Source of the DNA: Porogramme epimiltina
Taxonomy: Eukaryota; Basidiomycota; Agaricomycetes; Polyporales; Polyporaceae
Direction: 5' to 3'
NCBI GenBank assembly: GCA_900155495.1
Contig: FTLJ01000358.1
Location: forward strand, 124,001-188,000
DNA: 64,000 bases
Of this stretch, positions 11,340-22,610 are shown piece after piece. How positions within the stretch are numbered: the first letter of the stretch is position 1; each line of letters begins with the position of its first letter. The position numbers were made by a program, and so were the translations under genes. Below the pieces are notes generated by a model, which did not search any database, had not been told where the DNA came from, and saw only the letters and a list, made by a program, of their open reading frames with translations.

Positions 11340-13595
11340 ATGACGTTGTTCCCATTGGTCCACTTGCCTGTCCTTCAGCCGTACCTCGCAGGTGCGGCGG
11401 CGGCGGGAGTAGTATGTCGTTTTCTGCCCTTGGCGCATATCGCTCTCTGCTGAAACCCTCCTCCCACAGGCTTCATGGATCTGTCTACACAAGCGAGACA
11501 TTCGCGGTACGACTGGCCTGACTATATACTCTGTCGCCCTTCTTGCTCTCTACAGTGGAACACGTCTTATCCCCGCCCTTTCGAGCACGCCTGTTCTGGC
11601 GGCCTCGTGGATCGCCGCAGTGTACTTCACTACACTTATCTCGGTCACCCTCGCGTACCGCCTAGGCCCATGGCACCCCTTGGCGTCGTATCCCGGACCG
11701 TTTCTATGGCGAACGACGAGCATGTGGATGTCATTCATCTCGTTGGGAGGAACTCGCCACCTCATCCTCGACCGTTTACATGCACGACACGGCCCCTTCG
11801 TTCGCATTGGTCAGTCTTCCCACGCGCGGCGGCTCCTTCATGATGCTGACACTACGTTTCACGAAGGTCCCAACATACTGTCAATCAGCTCCCCTACTGC
11901 TATCACCATGTACAACACGATGGATAAGGGGGAGGCCTACCGCATCCCTGATTCACACAATATTGTAGGCATTTTCTTCAAGAACGAACTGGAGAACGCG
12001 AAGGACGTTCACAGGGAGCGTAGGCGGATATGGAATGGCCTATTCTCGCCTAGCGGGTAGGTTCATGCGCTCTATACCACAGTTGCGATCATACCTGACA
12101 GCACCTTGTGCTCTCAGTATACAGCAACTCGTACCTGTCCTAGAGAAGCGGACGTGGGAGCTCATGCAATGCTTTGAGCGTCGCCAGGCCGAGAGAGGAG
12201 TAGTCGACGTCACAGAAGCCTTCTATCACTGGGCACATGACTTCATGGTCAGTCGACGCCACATCCGTACATTCAGTATCTGTCCAACATAGCGCACATG
12301 TCAAACCACAGGGTGATATGGTGTTCAGCGGTTGCAACAAATTCGTGCGCAGCCCTTCTCATGCGCTTGATGCACATACTCACGTCCGCGTATGTAGGAG
12401 ATGATGAAGAACGGCGATCCACAAGAGGTCATAGCTACATGCAAGCTCTCAGTCAAGCTGCACGAGTGGTATGTCCCGTTTTGCCCAGTGCGTCTGTTGA
12501 ATGATTGCTGATCGGTATCCTAGTTTCTCATTGACCCCATGGTTGTTCGAGATTCTCTGGTACATGCCCGCGGGCCGCGATATGCACATCATGATGAAGA
12601 TTGCGGCACAAATGGTGCGTGTGAGAAGGAATACCAAGGACCTTCCCGGTTTCCGGGATCTCATGTCGTACCTGGTTCGTATCCGGACATTCTCCAACCG
12701 CGCTATATTTGACATACCCATGCGTGTCAGATGGAAGGTGGTGTTAAGGTTCAGGACCTTGAGCGCGACGCCGTCGTCGCGATTCTAGGAGGTACTACCA
12801 CCGCGCTCACGAACGTGCGCCGGTCATGCTGACATAATGACATCAGGAACTGATAACACATCCACCACCCTCGGTCTCGCATTGTACTTCCTCACCTCGG
12901 AGCCCCGTTACTACCAACGGCTCCGTGCCGAGTTGGACGCCACTTTCTCCCACCCGCTGGGCCCGTGTTCTCTCAACACCCTCGCAAGCTTGCCGTTCTT
13001 GAACGCCGTCATTCAGGAATGCCTCCGACTCGGAACACCCTTCTTCCTTCCGCGTGAGCCCGGTCCCGGAGGCGCGCATGTTGACGGGCGGTTCATACCC
13101 GAGGGTACAGTCGCCGCGTTCGCCGCGTGGTCGCAGCAAACGAGCCCAGACAACTTCTATCCTGAACCAATGGTACGTTACATGGGTGTTCACATGCTTG
13201 CCGCTATGGCTCATCCATCACACAGAGTTTCCGTCCCGAGCGCTGGCTTCCCGAGGGCCTCGGTCCAGATACGAAGACCAACAAGGCCGTGCTGGCGTCG
13301 TTCTCGTATGGTGCGTCTCGTGTAGTCGACTCCCTCTTGCACCTCCTCCGACCTTTCGTTGTCTTCAGGGCCCTATTCGTGTATCGGAAAACCTCTCGCG
13401 TATCACGAGATCCGCCACATGCTGGCGCGCATCGTTCTGGTGTACGACTTCGAGTTCGAACCTGGATTCGATATCCCCGGCTTCTACGCTGGCCTCAGAA
13501 ACACGCGCACGACACGTTTCGTGAAGAATATGAAGATGAAGGTTTCGCGTCGCCCAGGACTTGATCTCGATGCATTCTTTAAGAAACTGGATTGA
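11340..13595 (+). CDS. Cytochrome P450 number 1, membrane-anchored
   Basis: This is a haem-thiolate monooxygenase expected in the ER membrane. Eleven exons close to 561 aa: 11340-11411, 11470-11809, 11867-12056, 12118-12247, 12312-12344, 12398-12468, 12524-12674, 12731-12791, 12847-13172, 13226-13310, 13369-13595. The first 90 or so residues hold several hydrophobic stretches before RLGPWHPLASYPGPF, a layout I associate with basidiomycete P450s. The I-helix motif is GGTDNTST (about 349-356), the ExxR motif is ECLR (about 407), FRPERW follows, and the haem loop is FSYGPYSCIGK with Cys near 491. All hallmark residues are present. The Thr-Thr pair usual in the I-helix reads Asn-Thr here. The start was picked because ATG 11340 gives a hydrophobic leader that splices in frame. 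The substrate is unknown. Confidence 0.92.
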
Positions 13596-14019
13596 GGTGG
13601 CGGTGACACGAATCGACACCTACCATTTTGTAAGAGCTCATATGTACAATCCTTCAGCGCACTCAGACTCCAGTGGATGTGCTCGAGTAGAGAATCGCAT
13701 CTTCCATCGCTTCGATGCAATATAGATATCTGATACTCAGCTAGGCATGCAAACTTCCCTGCATATTCTGTCGTTGTTGTTCACCTTCCTTAGCCGAAAT
13801 ATATACTTTGTGGTACTTCACTACACAGGGGCTGCATGCCATGCGACATGCGTTCATACTTCCGTTTGATACGTATATCACGATCCGCATTAGATCGATG
13901 GCGCAGTATTCTTCTCCCGGTGCCCTTCCTCAAGTGTACCTGTCGTTGATGACTCGATGTCCCTTGCACCTTCGACCTCTGTGGTAACCTTGATGTCTAT
14001 CATCGCAGGAGGTGCGTCG
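13596..14019. other. Convergent intergenic gap
   Basis: This gap separates the stops of P450 number 1 (plus) and DUF6534-like copy C (minus). It should hold both 3' ends. I see nothing else. Confidence 0.5.
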
Positions 14020-16032
14020 TCATGAACCTATAACGGAGGTGAAGAGTAGTATAGTTTCTAAGTTGATGGTCGGCGATGATACTGCAACGTGATAACACAC
14101 CCGTGGTACATTCCATTGCTCGGCGGTGGCGAGACGATTCGCTCTCGCAATAATACTCCGTCCAAATGCGCCTTTATCGAGCAACTCCACGTCCACGGTA
14201 CGGCTGATCAACAGTCTTCTTGAATTGAGCCTATGCGTTTCCTGTGAGACATATTGGCGCAATGGGGCTTGCTAATAAAACCAGCGTACACATTCAGTAG
14301 AGTGGCCGTGTCCACTAAAAATTTAATGTCACTTGAGCAAGGTTGAAAAATGTAGGAGCACAGCGATACTCACAGCGTGCCGAAACTATGTATAAGGCTG
14401 CCCAGTAGAGATCTTTTGGACGAACTACGGCCTGAGATCATCCGGAAGAGGTCAGTTTCGAAAGAAGGTTGAGGAGAATAAGCTTTCTACCAAGATGAGC
14501 GAAACGAAGTCGAACGCTCTAATTACAATAGATGAGCCTTCTTCAAAGCAGTACTGTAAGTGATCATGCATACAGAATAAGCAAGCCTACCAAGTATCCG
14601 CGTATGAGTAAGCCCCTTGTGTGAAATACAACTTATCCAACTCACCGGTGTTCATCGCATAAGTACTGATGATATCAGGGACACTTTTATGACGCCTGGG
14701 CCCGGAAATCAACGAAAGACAACCACATATAGTTGCTAAAATACTTACTGCCCGTTGGACTCTATCACGCTGCGTTTGTGCACCACGAACAGCGAGCTGG
14801 AAAGCAGGATGTCTGCCCCAGTAGCAAATCCGAGCGTAAGTTTTACTTGAACCTGTTTCAGGTTAGGGCGAATAGATAGGTATTTTCCACTTGTGAATCA
14901 TGAATTCCTACCGGATCGAACAATTTGGAAACCTTGGAAAAGCTGTATGCCATCTCATGTAAGAGAAAGGAGTAGGGTTCCACCAATTCCGCCTCACCTC
15001 TGTGCGGTCATAACTGGAATATTGCGGATATTAGTGGTGCCAAGCGGTGACAAGTTCACATACTCACCTAAAGCAGTGCCTGATTTGCCTATGAGGAATA
15101 GGAGCTAATGCCATTCATACAGGTCAGGTGTGATAGACATTTAGAGCACGGAAAAACCCACAGAAAGCGCCGCCAATATTTGGTGCTTAGATCCCACTGA
15201 AGATGATGAGCATGTCACGTCTCGCAAACAAAACTTGTTCTTACCTAGATAAACACGTCGGACAAACGATCTACGCACGTGAATGTAGTTAGAATGCAAT
15301 GATGATGGGGCGGATATAGGGATTGTGTACCTACATCTGCGACGTGAATGTGATGAGGGACTGAATAACTTGGTCAGATCCTGAGCAGTCCCCAGCGGAA
15401 TCTATCACTTACAGCAAGCAAAGGTATCATCTACCTAACTGTTAATACAATTCAATTTCTCTCCTTCGTAGGAAACGCTCACATTGATAGACCTACATAT
15501 GTCAGTCAGTAAAGAGTGTGGCTTTTGAAATGAACATCAAACCAAATCGATTTTAGGAGGTTTTCAGGATTTGCGTAGTTGGTGACTAGGTTGTTATATC
15601 TAAGGATAACGATGTTAACATGATCTGTGAAGGTCGAGAGACAGACTCCTTACGCTACATGCATAATGCATACAACTTGAGCTGTATCCAAGACCCTATC
15701 GAGTAATTTAATGAGCTTCTAACGCGTCAGAGAGCCGGCATGCCTCATACAATAAGCTGCAAACCTATGGAGTTATGTGTGAGTTGAAAGTGAAGAGAAT
15801 GTACTCGAGAGTCTTACAAGAACTCTGATCACTCTCTTATCCTCAGGGTATACACGAGCGTAGCGGTACGCTTGGTGAAGGCTAGTCCCATAGATTCTGC
15901 CGAACGACGAGTGGCGTTCAGTGATACCCGAGTTAAATCGCCACCGACTTACATCAGACTAAAGAATGCGCCGATGAGGATGGCGCCAAGAGTGCTATCC
16001 AGGGAGAGGAGCTGAGGGATTGGGAGGGACAT
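14020..16032 (-). CDS. DUF6534-like multi-pass membrane protein (copy C)
   Basis: This is a third minus-strand member of the family. The first exon (16032-15953) reads MSLPIPQLLSLDSTLGAILI and splices with a 2+1 phase to an exon near 15890 reading IYGTSLHQAYRYARVYPED. Downstream, ADILLSSSLFVVHKRS (near 14830-14760) and DIISTYAMNTG (near 14680) match the same positions in copies A and B. The last exon reads LNSRRLLISRTVD and stops at 14020. The middle exons were not resolved. It is convergent with P450 number 1. No role can be deduced. Confidence 0.6.
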
Positions 16033-16900
16033 GAGGGACAGTGAGTGGGACTGCTTGCAGCCCAATGATTTCGACTTGAAGGCATTATATCATGTACGCC
16101 GGCCGTGGGCGGTTTAATGGACAGATCTCGCGAAGTACATCACACTGGGCAGTTTCCTCCTAGCCACAATCATTTTGCCGGAGAGGTTTTGTATTAGAGA
16201 ATGATCAACTTGATCTAAGCGTGAATCAAGCGTCAATGGAAGTAACGCCATATTGCCGTGTGATACTTGAAGATTATCTTCAGAGGTGTACTTCAAAAAT
16301 ACTGGTTCCTATGAGGTTGCTTCGCGCTGAACAGCCAAGAACCTTGCTTATAAACGTACGAATGAACACAGCCCACCGTCAGACGATAATGTATTCTCTC
16401 AGCATCATAAGAACCGCGAGAGATGATCGGAGAAGGTCTTACCTCTAGGGGTCGTGAGATTAGGGCCGGGCGGACGAGGCGGTGTGGTACCTTCCCTTTC
16501 GAACGGATAGGGGAAGCGCTTCGAATAATTGGTATTTCGACATCCCGGAACATCGCGCGCCACTGGGCGCACACAACCTGTACCATAACGTAAACTCAAC
16601 TGATAGGGCGCCGGAAGTCATGCATCCCTATAGATCATTGAAGTTCCTTCGCATATGAAGGTACTACATCTGATTTTGTTGACATGGGCAAGCTATACAT
16701 GGAGTAGAGCCCTATAACTCACACTCTAGGAACTCCTCGCAGGGGAGAAGACAATTCCTAAACTGGCGTAAATTACACTGCCGTTTGGTCACGCTATCTA
16801 CGCAAGCGCTTTGTCAATCATTAGAAGCGTAGGGCATCTATCACACAGAGTAAATGCTATGCGATTTTGGCCAAATTAATATCGAAGATGCTATAACGAC
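16033..16900. other. Unassigned sequence, upstream of DUF6534-like copy C
   Basis: This stretch should include the promoter of copy C. Minus-strand frames at 16293-16599 have no convincing family motif and may be decayed sequence. Confidence 0.4.
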
Positions 16901-17900
16901 GAACCTGTTCCTCTCGCGGGACTATGCTTCGCATTCGTGATCAGGATGTGGTTTGGCCTCCTGAAAATGCGCTAGCCAGACCACCTCAAACCGGGGCTCT
17001 GACTGCCTCCTCACGTAAAACAGATGTCGGATGTCGAACCCGTTATGCTTCCCTTCCCCTTGTATTACATCAAGCTGCTTTTCTCGAAGTTCTCTTCTGT
17101 GATAGAGAGCATAGATTAGAAAGCTCACGATGAGGCCACCTGGATCACACAGATGTACACGTATCATACCGAAGTTGGGCCGAGGAGGGACGCTTGGTAG
17201 ACGAAGCCGGTTCTCTCGGCGCTGGCGGCGGATGTATGAGGGAGACAGCAGTACGCGTGGGGCTCCGATTCTAGACACAGATGCATCATAAGCGTTGGCT
17301 TGCAGGAAGTAGCTCTGGGGTAACAGCATTCCACTAATGGTGACGTCCAGTGGGTGCTTCTCCGAAAGCCATCAGGTGGCGATATCCGTGGGCCTTGCTC
17401 AGAGAGACATTAGAATGTTAATATCTCCGGGTATACTCGATACTGCTCTATGAGAGATCAACCACACTGGAGCATAGAGAAACCGTGATCAGAGTGCATC
17501 CTCTTAGGAGGCTTTGCGGGTCATCTAGAGCTTCCATCCAGTAGACATAAAACTTACATCTTGTCGACGTTTTCGAATGTTCTGCGGCGGGTGGGGGGGA
17601 AAAGGTAACAAAGTGATGAGTATAGACAGGACCATTAGACAGGACCACAGAAAATACGTCGCCAGCACGTATATTCGTCACCTTAATATGCACAGTCAGC
17701 TTCCGGGAGTATGATGGGAGATTTTGGCTCACAGGGTACCTGGGTAAATCCACGACATGAGTCTGACATTAGGATCGCTGGTTTTGCTGTATCGTCATTA
17801 TTTGTTATGAGGTCAGAGACTGAAGTAGCGAGAAATGCTAGAGACTTGAGTGCATATCTCCCATGAAGCCCATAGGAGAAACTATACAAAATACGGACTT
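16900..17900 (-). pseudogene. Possible decayed DUF6534-like fragment
   Basis: Minus-strand frames contain weak echoes of the family in the right order: YGLHGRYALKSL near 17870, FYVYWMEALDDPQSLLRG near 17550-17500, and LIVSFLIYALYHRRELRE near 17120. The first exon with the NTxGAxxIG motif is missing, and I could not join the pieces in frame. I read it as a 5'-truncated relic. It could equally be unrelated sequence. Confidence 0.25.
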
Positions 17901-18430
17901 CGATTGAAATAGATTGGAATTTGGCGTACTAGTTTGACCACCTCGATGTTCCTCGGGCCCAGGCGGGTAAACATGAACGTTTGAACAGCCTGAGGTATTC
18001 GGAGGCCGGAATAAGCGCTTTCACCATGACACGTGACGCGATACGTCAGCGGATGGCGCCTAACCTTTTGAGCCGCGCCTTGCCACGGGCGCCGTAAGTA
18101 CTAGTAGTAGGAATGAGCGACGACTCATTCCACTTCCAACATTCACAATTAGGACGTAGGGATATGAAACCCGCGTAATACCGTGAAGCTATACCCCAAC
18201 TGGAGGGGGGATACCCAAATGGGTTATGGCATACTGCAAATGCAAATAGGTGCGTGACGTCGCCATTCAGAGTCGCCCGAAGCTCGCCGTCTCGAAAACT
18301 TAGTAGGCCTTTCTGTTTTATATCCCCTTGTGGGGTTCTCTCAGCTTCTACCGTAATACTGGGAGATTAAAACTGGACGATTCAGCTGACTTTTCCCCAT
18401 CACACTCTGAGGGACACTCCTAGCGTCGTC
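17901..18430. other. Intergenic, upstream of CFA-synthase-like gene
   Basis: No coding signal is recognisable. It probably holds the promoter of the methyltransferase gene that starts at 18431. Confidence 0.45.
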
Positions 18431-20476
18431 ATGAAAGAGCCCGGCCAAACTACAAGCCTCCACCAGACAAGCCTCCGTTCTTCTATCTTAGCAAAAGGAT
18501 ACGTGGATACGTATGTTTTCAGATACATCAGCATTATTGGTGAGGAGATATCCTTTTGGGCCTTCATCTCTGGCTAACTGGGTTATCCTCAGCCAGATCT
18601 CGAGTGTTGTCTGTGCTTCGGTCAGGTATCGTCATAGGCTTCCTTCAGGTGAAAGATCAGGGCGAAGTCTACCAGTTTGGAAAAAAGGGATCTGGAGGTT
18701 CACCGTCTCTCGAGCTTCGAGTCCTTCACCACAACTTCTGGATCAGGGTTCTCCTTTCTCATGACCTCGGCGGTGCGTTTTTGCGATAATATCAGTATTG
18801 AAATCTATCTGATGCCTGGATGTAAATAGTTGCCGAAGCGTACATGCAACGCGACTTCGAAGTATCGGATCTTAAAGACCTGTTAAACGTAGGTTCACAC
18901 TCTGCCCACGGCATTTGATACGGCTGACAGAAGGCGTGCACAGCTGTGGTTGGACAACCGGGGCCATCTCGCAGGGCTCGAGAACGGAATAAGTCGGTTG
19001 TTCGCCTATTATTCCGCTTTCGCAATCAACACGCTTGGGAGACAGAGCATGTGGATGGCTCAGCAGAACGTCGTAAGCTAATATCTGTACAAAGGACCCA
19101 GCGGAGTGCTCATAGCATGATATTCAGGAAACTGCATACGACACGTCAAACAGTCTCTTTCAGGTGCATATATTACAATTTCCAAAATTTCTCATACTTA
19201 CAGAGACGCCAGACGTTTCTGAGTAAGGAGATGATGTACTCTTGTGCTATCTGGGGCGAAGAAGAGAACGGTGTAGGGGGAGACTTGACCGTTGGCCCTA
19301 TTCCCGGAGACCTAGAGGCCGCTCAACAGCGCAAAATCAAGGTTCTCCTATCCAAAGCTCGTCTCCTCCCAGGCGACCACCTTCTCGAGATAGGGTCCGG
19401 ATGGGGCGCACTAGCCGTTCAGGTATCGCCCTTCTGAGATAGCACGTCTTCTCTGAGAACTTACAAAATGATTAGGCAGCACTCATGGGATGCGATGTAG
19501 ATACAATTACGCTGTCCTCTCAACAGATGGACATGGTCAAGAAGGTCTCTGCCTTGGCGGGTGTGAGCGATAGGGTACGGGTGCATCTCTGCGACTACCG
19601 CCAGCTCCCGGCGGAGTTCAAACATGCCTTCGACGCGCTTATAGCATGTGAGATGATCGAAGTGGGTGCTTCAGTGGACGCCTCGGCGGCGTTGTGCTGT
19701 CTAACCGAGGTACCTATCCAGGCCGTCGGCCCAAAGAACATGTCAGAGTTCTTTCGCATGGCAGATTGGGCGCTGAAAGATCACCGGGCGGCGATGGTCA
19801 TCACATCCACCTCACGGCCCGAGAGCCGCTATACGCCATACCAGTGCATACTCACCTCCTGTCTCCCACGTTTGTCTCCGTGTGCTAACTACTCGTGTTT
19901 CAGGGCAGATGATTTCGCCCGGCACTATCATTGGCCAAACACACACCTGCCCAGCGCGACATCATTGGCCGTCTCTGTGCAAGAGGCTGTGCCGGGGAAG
20001 TTTGTTCTGTACAATCTAGAAGACCACGGAGCACGTGAGATACCTTACCCACTAAGATTTGGAGGTTCCCTGACGCGTTCCCTCCTAGACTACCCTCGCA
20101 CCCTACGTGAATGGGGCAGGTTCGCCATTATGAGCGCGCTTCTCAGGATGGCTTCTAACATCACCGTTGTAGGAGATTTGAGCGCAATTTTAGAGGGGAC
20201 ATAATTAGGGAGCTTCAGATGCGACATCCTCAGCTGTGTAATGAAACAGAGCTGGAGGCGTTCAGGCGTAAGTGGCGGTATATGTTCATATACGCTGAAG
20301 TCGGGTTTGCGCGAGCGTACACGTCGTTGAACTGTTGGACCTTTGCACGTCCGGTGCGTTTTAATCATCTCTGTTTTAGGTTTAGAACGCTTATTAACCC
20401 ACTACTAGGAGAATGTAGTGAGCTATTGTGGGTGACACCGTCACCACAGTGGCTGCATGAGCGGGATCGATGCTAG
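18431..20476 (+). CDS. Cyclopropane-fatty-acyl-phospholipid synthase-like SAM methyltransferase
   Basis: This belongs to the CFA-synthase family, whose members transfer a methyl(ene) group from S-adenosylmethionine to an unsaturated acyl chain, giving cyclopropane or C-methylated lipids. Eleven exons close to 501 aa: 18431-18539, 18593-18772, 18830-18888, 18944-19072, 19128-19163, 19204-19422, 19476-19661, 19722-19843, 19904-20034, 20089-20119, 20173-20476. Supporting motifs are AEAYMQRDFEVSDLKDLL, LWLDNRGHL, AYDTSNSLF, MMYSCAIW, the SAM-binding LEIGSGWG (about residues 232-239), ACEMIEAVGPKN, YQADDFARHYHWPNTH, HYPRTLREW and RRKWRYMF. The C-terminus after WTFARP is uncertain: a 26 bp GT-AG tract (20354-20379) would end it early but is too short for an intron. 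It lies outside the compact PKS block, so use on polyketide alkenes is only a possibility. Confidence 0.9.
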
Positions 20477-22610
20477 ACCACCTCGCAGATTTTCGTGTAA
20501 TTCTTAGTACTCGGGTCGATATTTAGATACACTTCTCTCCGACCTATTGTTGTGTTTTTGATAAACGTCCCCTGATCCAATTTCTCGCGTACCACTAGAT
20601 GCCGTCGTGGACTAGGGCTTTCTTAGAAGTTGGTGAGCTTCCAGCAATGGAGCGGAGCGGCCAGTGCGGAGCGCGCGAGAGGAACACGTGACTGATTCCC
20701 GTTTTCTCACTCATTTTTTTCTCCTCTTGTTGTTCTCGCATCCGAACTCGCACAATAGCACTTGGGAAGACCAATCAGCGTCTTATTCCCTACACATCGT
20801 GTCCTCCCTTTTCCCCATACTCCTCGCTTATGCTGTAGGCGTCGCTCCCCCAGAAGAGGTTGCTATCCCAGCAGTTCGAGGACCAGCATAGACTCGCCGA
20901 GTCGACCATTGATGTCCCCCCAACTCAAATACATATCCATACCATTGAATATTGCACAACCAGCATCAATACTTGTGGTGCAAGCGAACTCGCTCACTGG
21001 GTGGTTTTCCCAGCTCCGCGTACGTCCGAACCTAGCCCGTCCCCAGCCTCTCCGTCCTGATCACAAGTAGCACACCGGCTCGAGCCACACTATCATAGCG
21101 ACACCGTTTATTGAGTACATTATTAGCTACAGCTGCAGTAATTACACTCGCATTAGCTTTCAAGCTCGCAAATGGATTACTTAGAGTGTGCGAAACAGCC
21201 TTTACCCATCTGCTAATTAGGAGACACGTCATTGTGCGGGTTTCTTAGCACATACTCGAGCCGCCACTCTCGCATCACATCGCTTGAGTGTCGTTCGAAG
21301 TACTAGTCCTGCCATTCCCTTTGTACAAGGGATGAGGTAGGGTGCCCAACTACCCAGCCCCTTATGCGCACTGTACCTCATCGTGAGTCCTCATCATCTC
21401 TGCCTATCCACCTACTGACCGGGATCTTTACGGGCTAATGTACATCCCAAAGTTCTTACATGCACGCTTCTTACTTTATTGATCGACGAAAATGGTGATG
21501 GAACCACGGCTCGCTATCGTTTGAGAAAGCTAGGTTGGGTGATATGCTCTGCAAGGCACATGTACGTCATCGTATTCATACACAGGTTTCGTCCCCCGGT
21601 CTACTGGTGAAGTTGAAGGTTACGGATGCAATGTTCAGCTCTCTGCTGTGATCTTGGGCGAGACCCACCGCCGAAGCACAGTCCCCACCGTGTACGAGCC
21701 CCGTCTACCACCACTTTGATAATAGTGAATTGACAATTGGTTCGTTCTGTAGAATTGCATAGCGCCTTCAATCTTACATAACGCCTGACTGCATCATTCA
21801 CGTGCACCATCGTGAGGTTGACAAGCATATCAGAACACGGCCGAGAGAATTGGAGTGCTGGAATGGACAAGCTGGGAACCAAGCTCCTACTTACTGGTGG
21901 CCGCAGACATCATCGTGGCAGACGGCGGTATAGGGTTTCACGTCCTCGAATAGCGCCTGTTGCGCAATCTTCGGCCGCGCAGTGTATCACGAAGCGAAGC
22001 AAGGCCTGCGGTCCTGTCGTGAGGTAAACAGGCGTGTTGCTATAACGCAAACCTAACGTATATCATTGATATCAGAACTTCTCGGTATATTTTCGCAAGA
22101 CCTGGTTCTATTTTTGAAACTGCGCCGCGAGCTCAGCTATCCGAATCACTCACACCCCAGTCCAAGTACTGGATTTCCACCCGTTGTAAGTCTTAATGTC
22201 TGGGAGGCTCTTGGTCGACAAGGCATGCGATAGATGGTCCCGTGGTACAATACAGTCTACATATAGGTCATCGCGCTCATGGGGCTTGTGCCGATGCTGG
22301 TGCTTATTAGGTGAGATTCTTCCGTGCATCTGAACATCTTAGCTTAGGATCGTTCTAATCCACAGTAGAAGCATGCATACACAGGAGTCTTTCCAGCTAT
22401 TCTTACTCTTCGGTAGTCCAGAACGGCTTCGTGATCGGAGGCATTGCCTGAGAGACACTGCTTTGCAGTCCCACGTCTTGATAGGCGATTTCGGGATCAT
22501 GTGGTCAACCTTGGGGGTGTTGTAATTAACCGGGGGTGCCATGCGAGTTCAGTCATCCTATTTATGCTACTCGGTGGAGGTGCTGAGCCGCTCAAGGCCC
22601 TGACCCTGCC
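20477..22610. other. Intergenic, including upstream part of a duplicated segment
   Basis: No gene is supported. From about 21.7 kb the sequence shows patchy similarity to 60.0-60.7 kb. One clear shared tract is the roughly 35 bp around 22448-22483, which matches about 60622-60658 with few changes. Both tracts lie about 150 bp before a DUF6534-like start codon. A pyrimidine-rich tract occurs near 20700-20830. Confidence 0.5.

Noticed and set aside
12051..12117. Premature stop in P450 number 1 after WNGLFSPSG
   Set aside because: The stop lies inside a normal GT-AG intron (12057-12117).
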